From: DATMRF01 sp035566435
GTDB taxonomy: Bacteria; Verrucomicrobiota; Verrucomicrobiia; Limisphaerales; UBA8199
Assembly (NCBI GenBank): GCA_035566435.1
Contig: DATMRF010000013.1
Span: 1 to 50,001 of the forward strand
DNA: 50,001 nucleotides
Direction of reading: 5' to 3'
A program made the translations under genes and the position numbers. The notes under the pieces are model-generated. The model did not search any database. It saw nothing but the letters and a program-made list of their open reading frames with translations, and was not told the origin of the DNA. Shown here piece after piece: positions 7,548-15,992 of the stretch. Each line of letters begins with the position of its first letter. Position 1 is the first letter of the stretch.

Positions 7548-9404
7548 ATGACGATTCTGTGCCGCCGCCGTAGGCCGATTCCGTTGCTGCTGGTGCTCTT
7601 GGTTCTCTGCGGCACGGTGCGCACCCAGGCTCTGGAACGCTGGTTTTACGTCTCCCAAAACCTCTGGGTCGACCAGAACGTCACCAATGTTCTGGCGCTC
7701 ATGCAACGCGCCGCCCAGGCGGGATACACCCATATGCTGGTCAGCGATTCGAAATTCTCGCGCCTGGCCACGATGGACGCCCATTACTTCAGCAACCTGG
7801 GGCTAATTAAACAGGCGGCGACTAACCTGAACCTGGAAATCGTTCCTGCCCTTTTCCCGGTCGGTTATTCGAATGACCTGTTGTTCAATGACCCCAATCT
7901 CATCGAAGGCATGCCCGTCACGAATGCGCTGCTAGTGGTATCGAACCGCGTGGCGCTGATTCAGCCGGACCCGCCGATTGCGTTTCCCGGTGGCGATTTT
8001 TCCAACCTGGCGCTCTGGAGCTGGAAAGACAGCACGGTCGTCGCAGACAACGGCACCGCCAGGGTCACCGACCCGAACGGGGCGAACGCGCGGATCGTGC
8101 AGCAGCTCACGGTCCAGCCTTTTCGCCAATACCACATCTCCGTGCGGGTAAAAGCGACCAATTTCGTCGTCGCGCCGCAGGTGCTGGTGCTCGGCGGTGG
8201 ACTGGCGCTCAATTACAATTACCTCGGCGCGCAACCGACGCAGGGCTGGACCACGCACCACGCGGTTTTCAACTCGCTTACCAACACGACCGTGAATGTT
8301 TATTTCGGCGTGTGGGGCGGCACGACGGGCTCGCTCTGGTGGAACAATGCGGCCATCGAGGAGGTCGCGTTTTTGAACCTCATCCGCAGACCCGGCGCAC
8401 CGCTGGCCGTGCGTACCGAAAGCGGAACGTCCCTGGTCGAAGGCACGGATTTCACCGCCCTGACCGACCCGCTCATGGGAAGTATCCCGTGGGCGGGTTC
8501 ATACGACATCTACCACACGCCACCGCAATTACAGATTCTTTCATCCAACCTGATCAACGGCACGCGGTTGCGCGCCTCCTGGTCTCATGCGGTGACCGTG
8601 TATGACGACCAGGCGAACATCTGTGTTTCCGAGCCCGCCACGCTCAACCTGCTGCGCGACCAGGCCCAGCGCATGCAGGCGGCGTGGGGCACGCGCGGGT
8701 ATTTTATGTCGCACGACGAGATTCGCGTTTTCAACTGGTGCGCGGCGTGCCAGGCGCGCGGGCTGGATGCCGGGGCGCTGCTGGCCGACAATGTCCGCAC
8801 CTGCGCCGGGATCCTGCGCCAGGTCAACCCCGGCGGCCGCATCTACGTCTGGAGCGACATGTTCGACCCGAACCACAACGCCCATGGGAATTATTATTTG
8901 ACCCGCGGCAATTTCACCAATTCGTGGAAGGGAATCGACACCGATATCATCGTCGCGCCGTGGTATTACGACCAGCGGACAGCCTCGCTCCAGTTCTTCG
9001 CCGGGCTGGGCAATCGCCAACTCATCGCTGGCTACTACGATTCGGCGCCCACACTCGTTACCAATTGGCTCAACGCGGCGCGTCCTTGCCCCGGCATTTG
9101 CGGTGTCATGTACACGACCTGGCAGAACAATTATGGCGACCTCGAAACGTTTGAGCGGCTCCTGGCGGGCTACCCGGCTCCGAGCCTCTGGTTGACTCCC
9201 CGGCTGCTGGGCTTCTTGACCGGAGGTCAGCCGCAGCTTGTCGTCGAGGGCGAACGGGGGCACAGTTATCTGGTTGAGCAGAGCCCGGACTTTTACAATT
9301 GGAGCAACTGGACGAATGTTACGGCCAATGATGCAACACTTGTCTTCTGGCCTGGGACAATGACCGATAAAACGAGGTTTTATCGTGCTGCCTGCATGCA
9401 ATGA
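7548..9404 (+). CDS. Secreted GH20-like TIM-barrel hydrolase with inserted carbohydrate-binding module
   Basis: A 618-residue protein from Met at 7548, with a positively charged start and signal peptide (MTILCRRRRPIPLLLVLLVL). Residues ~30-130 form the first strands of a TIM barrel. Residues ~150-270 look like an inserted carbohydrate-binding module (QFRQYHISVRVKATNF-like and WWNNAAIEEV segments). The barrel then resumes (WSHAVTVYDDQANICVSEP). The pair in YFMSHDEIRVFNWC resembles the catalytic Asp-Glu of GH20 hexosaminidase-type enzymes. The C-terminal ~70 residues (SYLVEQSPDFYNWSNWTNV ... TRFYRA) are the beta-domain found at the end of many verrucomicrobial exoproteins. Exact family and substrate are uncertain. 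Confidence 0.7.
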   Translation: MTILCRRRRPIPLLLVLLVLCGTVRTQALERWFYVSQNLWVDQNVTNVLALMQRAAQAGYTHMLVSDSKFSRLATMDAHYFSNLGLIKQAATNLNLEIVPALFPVGYSNDLLFNDPNLIEGMPVTNALLVVSNRVALIQPDPPIAFPGGDFSNLALWSWKDSTVVADNGTARVTDPNGANARIVQQLTVQPFRQYHISVRVKATNFVVAPQVLVLGGGLALNYNYLGAQPTQGWTTHHAVFNSLTNTTVNVYFGVWGGTTGSLWWNNAAIEEVAFLNLIRRPGAPLAVRTESGTSLVEGTDFTALTDPLMGSIPWAGSYDIYHTPPQLQILSSNLINGTRLRASWSHAVTVYDDQANICVSEPATLNLLRDQAQRMQAAWGTRGYFMSHDEIRVFNWCAACQARGLDAGALLADNVRTCAGILRQVNPGGRIYVWSDMFDPNHNAHGNYYLTRGNFTNSWKGIDTDIIVAPWYYDQRTASLQFFAGLGNRQLIAGYYDSAPTLVTNWLNAARPCPGICGVMYTTWQNNYGDLETFERLLAGYPAPSLWLTPRLLGFLTGGQPQLVVEGERGHSYLVEQSPDFYNWSNWTNVTANDATLVFWPGTMTDKTRFYRAACMQ

Positions 9405-9548
9405 GAATGCGGCTCGAGGCCAAAAGGATACCAGATTAAGCCGGAGCGAGAACCATTATTCGGGTCGAGGCGCCAGTGCGGCGGCAAACGGGAGGATGCT
9501 CAAAGGCAACAATGGCAATCCGGAGGGGTCTTGATATTCTCTGCCGGC

Positions 9549-9665
9549 GTGAAGCACATCGTTCTGTTTGGTGACTCCATTTTCGACTACTGCAACGGGC
9601 CGCGGTGCGTGCGTGGGGTCTGCACTCAGTGCTTTTACCGTATAAAGGAGAAGAAAGGTTCTTAG
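9549..9665 (+). pseudogene. SGNH/GDSL hydrolase, N-terminal stub
   Basis: From a GTG at 9549 the frame reads VKHIVLFGDSIFDYCNGP, the block I motif (G-D-S with the nucleophilic Ser) of SGNH/GDSL lipases. Homology ends after ~18 residues and a stop follows at 9665. Blocks II, III and V, including the catalytic Asp-His pair, are missing. The stub lies 60 bp upstream of the nitrilase-family gene, so a deletion probably removed the rest of this gene. Confidence 0.6.
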
Positions 9666-9724
9666 TTCCTCAATATCTTTTAGGCCGCTCTTGTTTTTTA
9701 TCCGCTTGGTTATATTTGTTTCTG

Positions 9725-10507
9725 ATGCAGCACGCCGGTTTACGCGTGGCTCTGGCGCAACTCCCGTTGGAAGATGGCAGTCTCGAGCAGAATATACGCC
9801 TGGCTGAGGCTGTCGCTGCCGACGCCGGAAGGCAGAGTGTCGATCTTCTCAACCTTCCCGAGGCTGCGGACTGGGGCTGGCTCCATCAACAAGCCCGGCG
9901 GGATGCCCTGACTATTCCAGGGAACTATACCGATTTCCTTGGCGTTCTGGCCCGGCGCCACAAAACCTGGATCTCGGCCGGCTGCTTGGAAAAGGAAGTC
10001 GACAAGGTCTATAACTCTGCCGTCATCCTCGATCGCAGCGGCCGGATCGTGCTCAAGCACCGTAAAATCGAAACTCTCCCCTTTTTGACGAGACATCTAT
10101 ATGATCCCGGCAAGGCGCAGGACATCAAGGTCGTTGATACAGAGTTCGGCCGCATCGGCTTGACGATCTGTGCGGACAACTTCGATTTCAACATTAATTA
10201 CCCGCGGCGGGTGGCGGATCAAGGAGCTTGGTTGCTGATAGCTCCGCACGGTTTTGCGGCCGAGGAAAGCATGCTCGAACAGAACGCCATGGAGTACCGA
10301 AGCCATATTAGCAACCTGGCTATCAAGACTGGCTTGTGGGTGATCGGCACCAATGCCGTGCTGGGGACGATCCAAGGCGGGGATTGGAAAGGCCGGCTCC
10401 ACTGCGGCTGCTCTGCGGTCGCACGCCCTGATGGGACCCTGCCCATCTTCGCGAAATTCAAGCGGGCGGACCTGGCGATTTTCGACATTCCTTCCTCTAA
10501 GCTGTGA
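9725..10507 (+). CDS. Carbon-nitrogen hydrolase (nitrilase superfamily amidase)
   Basis: A 260-residue cytoplasmic amidase of the nitrilase superfamily, which cleaves C-N bonds of amides or nitriles via a Glu-Lys-Cys triad. All three residues are visible: Glu46 in LNLPEAADW, Lys114 in LKHRKIETLPF and Cys149 in GLTICADNFDF. Met at 9725 begins the first beta-strand (LRVALAQLPL) as in the family; the in-frame upstream extension to 9605 overlaps the GDSL stub and was rejected. No signal peptide. It is one of three members of this superfamily in the window. The C-terminus (FDIPSSKL) is a little short, but the fold seems complete. The substrate is unknown. Confidence 0.85.
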   Translation: MQHAGLRVALAQLPLEDGSLEQNIRLAEAVAADAGRQSVDLLNLPEAADWGWLHQQARRDALTIPGNYTDFLGVLARRHKTWISAGCLEKEVDKVYNSAVILDRSGRIVLKHRKIETLPFLTRHLYDPGKAQDIKVVDTEFGRIGLTICADNFDFNINYPRRVADQGAWLLIAPHGFAAEESMLEQNAMEYRSHISNLAIKTGLWVIGTNAVLGTIQGGDWKGRLHCGCSAVARPDGTLPIFAKFKRADLAIFDIPSSKL

Positions 10508-10519
10508 CCAGGTGGGCCT

Positions 10520-10535
10520 CCAACCCAGTGGTTGG
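10520..10535 (+). terminator. Possible stem-loop downstream of amidase gene
   Basis: A perfect 6-bp stem CCAACC-CAGT-GGTTGG starts 12 bp after the amidase stop codon. Only a weak T run (TTTT at ~10547) follows, so termination activity is doubtful. Confidence 0.2.
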
Positions 10536-10711
10536 GGTCACGGGTGTTTTGGCGAACCGTTTGCGATGGTCTCCCCCACAGTGGACTGGGTCGACACCGG
10601 GCCTTCCCGATCGACCCGTTGATGACGTTGCGCATCGAAAGGCCCAGCCGGTTGGATGAGGATAGGGGTTTCCATCCAATACGCACTCAGCTAGCATCAA
10701 TCCACAACGCT

Positions 10712-12088
10712 ATGAACCCGAACCTCTCTGTTGTGAGCTCTCGACGCGAATTTCTCAAAACGACCGGCCGCCTTGCCGCGGTATCGGCGCTGGCGGGCAC
10801 AGCGCTGCCACATGTACACGCCGCCGGCAACGATCTGATTCAGGTGGCGCTGATTGGCTGCGGCGGCCGCGGCAGTGGCGCGGCTGTGGACGCCCTCAAC
10901 ACCAAGAGCGGTCCAACCAAACTGGTGGCAATGGCCGACGCCTATGAGCACCGTTTGCGGAACAGCTACGAGAGTCTCACGTCCAAGTCCTTGGGGGCGA
11001 AAATGGAAGTTCCCGAGGAGCGGCGCTTTATCGGGTTCGATGCCTACAAAAAGGCGATGGATTGCCTGAAACCGGGCGATGTGGCCATCTTCGCCACGCC
11101 ACCGGCGTTTCGCTGGGTGCATTTCCAATATGCCCTCGCGAAACGGCTCAATGTTTTTATGGAGAAGCCTGTGACCGTGGATGGTCCGACCAGCAAGCGG
11201 ATGCTGCAGCTGGCCGAAGAGGCCACCGCCAAAAACTTGAAGGCCGCCGTGGGGCTGATGTCGCGCCATGCCCGTCCGCTGCAGGAGCTGCAAAAGCGCA
11301 TCCAGGACGGCGAACTCGGGGATATCATCCTGATGCGCGGCTACCGGATGCAGGGCGGCGGCGGTCTGGGACGCAAGCCGGCGAACCTCACGGAACTCGA
11401 TTTCCAGGTGCAGCGGTTTCACAGTTTCATCTGGGCCAGCGGTGGCAATTACAGCGATAACTACATCCACATCCTCGACCATCTCGGCTGGATGAAGAAC
11501 GCCTGGCCGGTGAAAGCGCAGGCGTTGGGTGGCCGGCACTACAAACAAAGTGTGAACGGCACCCCATACGTGGATCAGAATTTCGACACTTATTCGGTCG
11601 AATACACCTTCGCGGATGGTGCGAAGATGTTCTTCGACGGGCGCCACATCACCGGTTGCCAGGACATTTACTCCAGCTACGTGCATGGCAGCAAGGGCAT
11701 GGCCATTGCGTCAAGGAGCGGCGATTGCGGGGCGCCCGCCACAATGTTCAAGGGCCAGAACCCAACGCGCTCGAATATGCTTTGGGAATCCACGAATCGA
11801 AGCAATCCGTACCAGAACGAATGGGACGACCTGATTGACGCGATCCGCAACGACCAGCCGTACAACGAAGTCAAACGGGGCGTGGAAGCCAGCCTGGCCA
11901 CCAGCATGGGCCGCATGGCGGCGCATACCGGCCAGGAAATCACCTACGAGGACATGCTCAATTGCGAACATGAGATGGCTCCCGGCTTGGACCAGGTGAC
12001 GAGCAATTCCCCAGCCCCCGTGCAGCCAGATGCCAACGGACGTTATCCCGTGCCAGAGCCGGGCATCAACAGGAATCGCGAGTATTGA
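10712..12088 (+). CDS. Tat-exported Gfo/Idh/MocA-family oxidoreductase
   Basis: A 458-residue NAD(P)-dependent sugar or inositol dehydrogenase-type protein. The N-terminus has a twin-arginine signal (SSRREFLKTTGRLAAVSALA), which means a folded, cofactor-loaded protein is exported. The Rossmann fold begins VALIGCGGRGSGAAVDAL at about residue 49. The EKP motif (NVFMEKPVTVDGP) that carries the catalytic lysine is intact. The C-terminal alpha/beta domain follows with the family-typical HILDHLGWMKN (active-site His) and NPYQNEWDDLIDAIRN. Members oxidise or reduce pyranose sugars, but many verrucomicrobial paralogues are uncharacterised. An upstream in-frame start at 10532 would spoil the Tat signal. 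Confidence 0.9.
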   Translation: MNPNLSVVSSRREFLKTTGRLAAVSALAGTALPHVHAAGNDLIQVALIGCGGRGSGAAVDALNTKSGPTKLVAMADAYEHRLRNSYESLTSKSLGAKMEVPEERRFIGFDAYKKAMDCLKPGDVAIFATPPAFRWVHFQYALAKRLNVFMEKPVTVDGPTSKRMLQLAEEATAKNLKAAVGLMSRHARPLQELQKRIQDGELGDIILMRGYRMQGGGGLGRKPANLTELDFQVQRFHSFIWASGGNYSDNYIHILDHLGWMKNAWPVKAQALGGRHYKQSVNGTPYVDQNFDTYSVEYTFADGAKMFFDGRHITGCQDIYSSYVHGSKGMAIASRSGDCGAPATMFKGQNPTRSNMLWESTNRSNPYQNEWDDLIDAIRNDQPYNEVKRGVEASLATSMGRMAAHTGQEITYEDMLNCEHEMAPGLDQVTSNSPAPVQPDANGRYPVPEPGINRNREY

Positions 12089-12279
12089 GCCTTTGGGAAG
12101 CAGCCTCAAACCGCCCCACCCCCGTCACCGGTGACCTGTCTGTAGGCCCACGCGCTCAGTTTTCCCCTCTGTTTTTCAGCAACGCGGCGGCTCGGACGTC
12201 GAAACCGACCCCCGAATCCCCCGCGACGGGACTGGCTTCGGTCGCCCGCGTCATGGCCCAACCACCTACCAGACAACCG
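12089..12279. other. Convergent intergenic region
   Basis: Between the rightward oxidoreductase and the leftward SWIB gene. It holds a perfect palindrome GTCACCGGTGAC (12124-12135) but no T tract. A terminator is expected here but no convincing one was seen. Confidence 0.3.
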
Positions 12280-12561
12280 TTACGTCTTCAGATGCCCGGA
12301 GACCAACTTCGTCATCTCAAACATGCTGACCTGCTTCTTACCGTTGAACACGGCCTTCAGATTCTCGTCGGCATTGATCAAGGTCCTCTTTTTTGCATCC
12401 TGCAACCCGTTCTTGCGGATGTAGGCCCAAAGCTTTTTCGTCAACTCCGTCCGTGGCAGGGGTTTGTCACCGACCACTTTGGCGAGCTTCTCATCCGGCG
12501 TAACCGGTTTCATGAATGCGGCGCTCGGTGTTCGTTTTGCCTTTTTCGATGTTTTAGCCAT
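12280..12561 (-). CDS. Stand-alone SWIB/MDM2-domain protein
   Basis: A 93-residue protein consisting of a basic N-terminal tail (MAKTSKKAKRTPSAAF) and one SWIB/MDM2 fold. The core reads PLPRTELTKKLWAYIRKNGL, DAKKRTLINADENLKAVF, then KKQVSMFEMTKLVSGHL, matching the domain over its full length. In eukaryotes SWIB is a part of chromatin remodelling complexes; stand-alone bacterial copies are known from Chlamydiae and related phyla, often basic and thought to bind DNA or act as nucleoid-associated proteins. Its function in this phylum is not established. The gene is monocistronic in this window. Confidence 0.92.
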   Translation of the reverse strand: MAKTSKKAKRTPSAAFMKPVTPDEKLAKVVGDKPLPRTELTKKLWAYIRKNGLQDAKKRTLINADENLKAVFNGKKQVSMFEMTKLVSGHLKT

Positions 12562-13369
12562 GCACGTATCTGCCTCTATGATTCGAGGAAGGCAATCCTA
12601 ATATTCGGGTATTCAGCAGATTTCAGGGATTCGACCCAGAGGTTTTGGGCACAGGCCGTCCTTTCTTCAGCACTGGTGGCGTGCCTACACGAAATCCGAC
12701 TTTGGCATGGCAGTCCGGTGCCTCCGAAGTACTCCAAACGGTTAGGCTGGCATACCGCACATTAGTGACCTTTCGCCTGGTCTCGGGGGCATGCGAACGT
12801 ATCAACAGTTGAGTAAGCACAAAAGCCTGGAAATGTGCGGCAGGCCACTTCCGGAATGCACGCACGATGAACCTGCTCACCCCTTCAATCGAAGAGGAGC
12901 ACTTTCAACACCCAAAGGCAGAGGAGCAAGATCAGCCCCGCCAGCTCATAGATCACTGCGTAGAAAACGACCACGTCAGGAACCAGCCCGACATCGCATT
13001 GGAGCTTCTTGGCAACCTTGCGGCGGGTTCTGCCTGGACGTGGACGGCGGCGCCAACGCGTTGTGAATGCGGCGATTTGAAATTGTTGGTGGCCTTTCTG
13101 GTCGAGGGACAAAAAGCCCGGCCGATTTCGGGTATTGGCCGTCAATGACGGCGGCACAAGTAATCGACATGACTCCAGGCTTGCTAAGCAACCTGCTGGG
13201 CCAATTCGGCATACTGGGCTTTAAGGAACGGGAGACGCAGGTCGTTGCGGTAGGGGGCCCCTTGGGTTGGGCGCCAACAGAGCATGGGCTGCCAGCTTTC
13301 GTGTTGAACCAAGCTGGACCACCTGGCTCAAACGGCTTTCAAGGCGATTGCAAGTGTTCGTTTTACAAG
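12562..13369. other. Long region without a firm gene
   Basis: About 800 bp. The best candidate is a minus-strand frame at 12885-13157 (90 codons) whose C-terminal half is hydrophobic (FYAVIYELAGLILLLCLWVL) after an Arg-rich stretch; it could be a one-helix membrane peptide, but nothing in it was recognised. A second minus-strand frame at 12623-12880 shows no homology. No repeats or RNA genes were seen. Confidence 0.3.
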
Positions 13370-14287
13370 CTACGGCGCCAGTGAAATGCGAAACTCAGTA
13401 TAACTGTAGCGGCCCCACGGCGCCGCGAATCCGCGAGCAGCGCAGCGACAGAGCTCTATATTTTGATTGTAACAGCCACCGCGAAGGATTCGCTTCGGAG
13501 GTGGACCGGGAATTTCATCCGCGCACCATTGATACACATTGCCGATCATGTCGTACAAGCCCCAGGGGTTGGGCATGAAACTGCCCACTGGCGCCGTGAA
13601 CGTATACCCGTCATCGAACGGAAACGTGGACGCGTCGGCCGGTTCGCCCAGTTGCGCGCGCAGCGATAAGTCCGGCACGTTGGCGTACCCCTGCAGGCTG
13701 GCCGGATCATCCCCGGTGAAAAAAGTGTTCGTCGTGCCGGCGCGACACGCATACTCCCATTCCGCCTCGCTCGGCAGGCGCGCCTTCATCGTTGTCTTTG
13801 TGCCAAGCCGTTTGCAAAACGCAACCGCGTCGTGCCAGCTAACATTCCCCACCGGGAAAGTGTCTGTCATCGGCCAGCCAGGATGGCGCCACGTATATTG
13901 AGGAAAATAACCTTCGAAGCGGTGACGCGTCGCGTTGTAGCCGTGGCCTCCTTGGTAACGAGGCCGTTGATCGGTCTCAGCGTCCGTTTTGTAGCCGGCC
14001 TCCAGCACGAATTGCCGAAACTGACCCACCGTCACCGTCGTCCGACCCAAATAGAACCCGTGCTCGATCTGAACCAGCCGCTGCGGTTTTTCCTCCGCTT
14101 CGGCCAGCTTGTCCGAAGGAGCCGCTCCCATCACAAATTGCCCAGGCTTAATCCAAATGAATTCGATTGGTTGGCCGGCGCCTACTCGTAGTGAAAACTG
14201 ATTCGTGTTCGCCTCCGCCCCTACGTTCATGGAGCAAAGCACCAGGCAGATGGAATGGATCAACAGCTTAAACATTCCCGCGCACAA
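13370..14287 (-). CDS. Exported formylglycine-generating-enzyme-like (SUMF1/FGE-sulfatase) protein
   Basis: A 305-residue protein with a signal peptide (FKLLIHSICLVLCSMNVGAE) and one SUMF1/FGE fold. Family motifs in order: FIWIKPGQFVMGA near residue 43, VTVGQFRQFV, FPVGNVSWHDAVAFCKRLG, MKARLPSEAEWEYACRAGTT, NPWGLYDMIGNVYQWCAD, and RILRGGCYNQN. True sulfatase-activating enzymes use a conserved cysteine pair in the C-terminal part; this protein has a CRCAAR segment there, but alignment is needed to know if the pair is complete. No sulfatase gene occurs in the window. It may instead be one of the many non-catalytic C-type-lectin-fold relatives. Met at 14275 is an alternative start. Confidence 0.85.
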   Translation of the reverse strand: MCAGMFKLLIHSICLVLCSMNVGAEANTNQFSLRVGAGQPIEFIWIKPGQFVMGAAPSDKLAEAEEKPQRLVQIEHGFYLGRTTVTVGQFRQFVLEAGYKTDAETDQRPRYQGGHGYNATRHRFEGYFPQYTWRHPGWPMTDTFPVGNVSWHDAVAFCKRLGTKTTMKARLPSEAEWEYACRAGTTNTFFTGDDPASLQGYANVPDLSLRAQLGEPADASTFPFDDGYTFTAPVGSFMPNPWGLYDMIGNVYQWCADEIPGPPPKRILRGGCYNQNIELCRCAARGFAAPWGRYSYTEFRISLAP

Positions 14288-14385
14288 GGATTACCTAGCC
14301 AGTCGAGCGGAGCAAATTCAGACATTCTCCGAAATGCAGGCTCGGTATCGTCTCAAGCAAGCGGCCAAACGCAATCGGCACAGCT

Positions 14386-14550
14386 TTAGTCCTTGGTCTG
14401 GTCCTGCATCCGGAAGCTGGTGCTCTCGCTCAGGATGGTTTCAGAATGATGCAGCAAGCGATCCAAAACACCCGAGGCGATGTTGCTGTCGTTGTTAGAA
14501 ATGCTTGCCCACTGTTTGAAGGGGGTCGTGGACACAACTACACAAGTGTC
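14386..14550 (-). pseudogene. IS21-family IstB helper ATPase, C-terminal relic
   Basis: Minus-strand frame from 14550 to the stop at 14386 (54 residues) reads VVVSTTPFKQWASISNNDSN, then SGVLDRLLHHSETILSESTS, then FRMQDQTKD. This is the C-terminal end of IstB-like AAA+ ATPases, including the T-x-x-P-F-x-x-W and LLDRLLHH-type motifs. The Walker A and B regions and the partner transposase IstA are absent. The homology ends exactly where an array of 9-bp repeats begins, so the IS element was cut there. Confidence 0.7.
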
Positions 14551-14583
14551 GCTGACGCCGCTGACAACGCTGACACGGCTGAG
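14551..14583. repeat. 9-bp tandem array (GCTGACNNC type)
   Basis: Three and two-thirds units of GCTGACNNC (gcc, aac, acg as variable ends), the last reading GCTGAG. A second array with the same unit, including the identical GCTGACACG-GCTGAG step, occurs at 22437-22481. The arrays at 22717 and 28123 have the related unit GTCAACANT on the complementary reading. Confidence 0.75.
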
Positions 14584-14789
14584 TATTTAATATCGAGCAT
14601 GCCTCATACAGTCACCCGCTTCACCGATAAGTCCAAATTCGAACAATTGGTCGATTTTGATTGGGCCGTTCTTTTCAATGCAGATAATTGGGGACACAGC
14701 GCCCCAACGGGGATTCGTTCGGCGTTGACTGGCCTCGCTTCAAACCCTCGGAGCTTTACCGCAGCAATTGGCCACGCTACAAGGTCCTT

Positions 14790-15905
14790 ATGAGTTTGGG
14801 CGCTCTCCCCTGCTTCTGGCTTCGGCTCTTGCTTCTGTCCTGGGCCGGTTTTGCCTGTCCACTGGTTGGAGCAGATCTTCCCATGACTACGAACACGCTA
14901 ACGCTTGCAACAGCCTCAGCCTCGGCACGACTGCCGCTCCGATGCATCGAGAGGCAGTATCCGAATAAACCAGAGCACGTGATGAACAATGCCGACGAAG
15001 TGCGCACTCCCAAGGCGCTGCACCCGGCATTCTACGGCTGCTATGACTGGCATTCGGCCGTGCACGCCCACTGGATGTTGATCCGATTGCTAAGGCTCTT
15101 TCCTGACCTGCAGGAGGCGAGCCAAATCCGAGCCGTCCTCAACCGGAGCTTTACGCCAGAGAATATCCAAAGCGAAATGAAATATCTGGATGAGCCGAAC
15201 CGGAGGACTTTTGAACGTACCTACGGTTGGGCTTGGCTGTTAAAGCTCTCCAAGGAATTGCGAAGGTGGGACGACCCTGACGCGCGGCGCTGGGCGACGA
15301 ACCTGGAGCCCTTGGCGCAAGCGATAATGAAGCTCTACCAGGATTTTTTGTCTCGGCAAACTTACCCGATCCGAACTGGGGTTCACCCCAACACCGCTTT
15401 CGGGTTGGCCCTGGCTCTAGACTATGCGCGAGCGTCTGGTTTGAAGGATTTCGAGCAGATGCTCATTCAACGGGTCCGTTTCTATCTCGAGAAAGACCCG
15501 AACTATCCTGCTGAGTAGGAACCGGGCGGCGAGGATTTCTTTTCCCCGGCGCTGGTCGAAGGCGACCTGATGCGTCGAGTGATGCCACCCGATGAATTTC
15601 ACAAGTGGTTCAAGCGGTTTCTTCCAGGGTTAAGCGGGAATAGGTCTTTGCTCAAGCCGGCGATCGTAACCGACCGCAGCGATCCCAGGCTGGTGCATCT
15701 GGACGGACTCAACCTAAGCCGCGCCTGGTGCATACTCGGCATTGCCCGGGCGCTGCCAACTACTGATCGCATGGCCAAGAGACTGCGGGAATCCGCTCAG
15801 GCTCATCTTCAGGCCACCTTGCCCGAAATTGCCAGTGGGCATTATGAAGGTGAGCATTGGCTGGCGACTTTCGCTGTCTACGCTCTCTCGGAAGAACAAC
15901 AATGA
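14790..15905 (+). pseudogene. DUF2891 protein gene interrupted by one amber codon
   Basis: A complete DUF2891 reading frame of 372 codons if one TAG at 15516-15518 is ignored. Part one has a signal peptide (residues 1-28), then ALHPAFYGCYDWHSAVHAHW, the RRTFERTYGWAWLLKL segment and TYPIRTGVHPNTAFGLALAL. Directly after the TAG the same frame continues EPGGEDFFSPALVEGDLMRR, HLDGLNLSRAWCILGIARAL and EGEHWLATFAVYAL to the natural stop at 15905. Relatives have W-E-P-S-G at the amber position, so a single TGG to TAG change explains it. The rest is well conserved, so the lesion is recent, or a sequence error. The function of DUF2891, an alpha/alpha-barrel-like protein, is unknown. Confidence 0.8.
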
Positions 15906-15992
15906 ATGATCTTCACCTGATGCCATGAATGCTTGATCCTCCGTGACCGGGGCCTCCTGGCGGCGGAACAATTAGCGTCGCAAGCCCCTGCT

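Noticed and set aside
12124..12135. 12-bp palindrome as terminator or operator
   Set aside because: No T run and no second copy near a promoter; a palindrome this short is expected by chance in GC-rich DNA.
12623..12880. 85-codon minus-strand frame as a gene
   Set aside because: No homology, no good start context, and composition similar to adjacent non-coding DNA.
15516..15518. Reassignment of TAG (pyrrolysine or Trp)
   Set aside because: Only one conserved gene in the window has an in-frame TAG, and TAG is a normal terminator elsewhere (for example at 37292).
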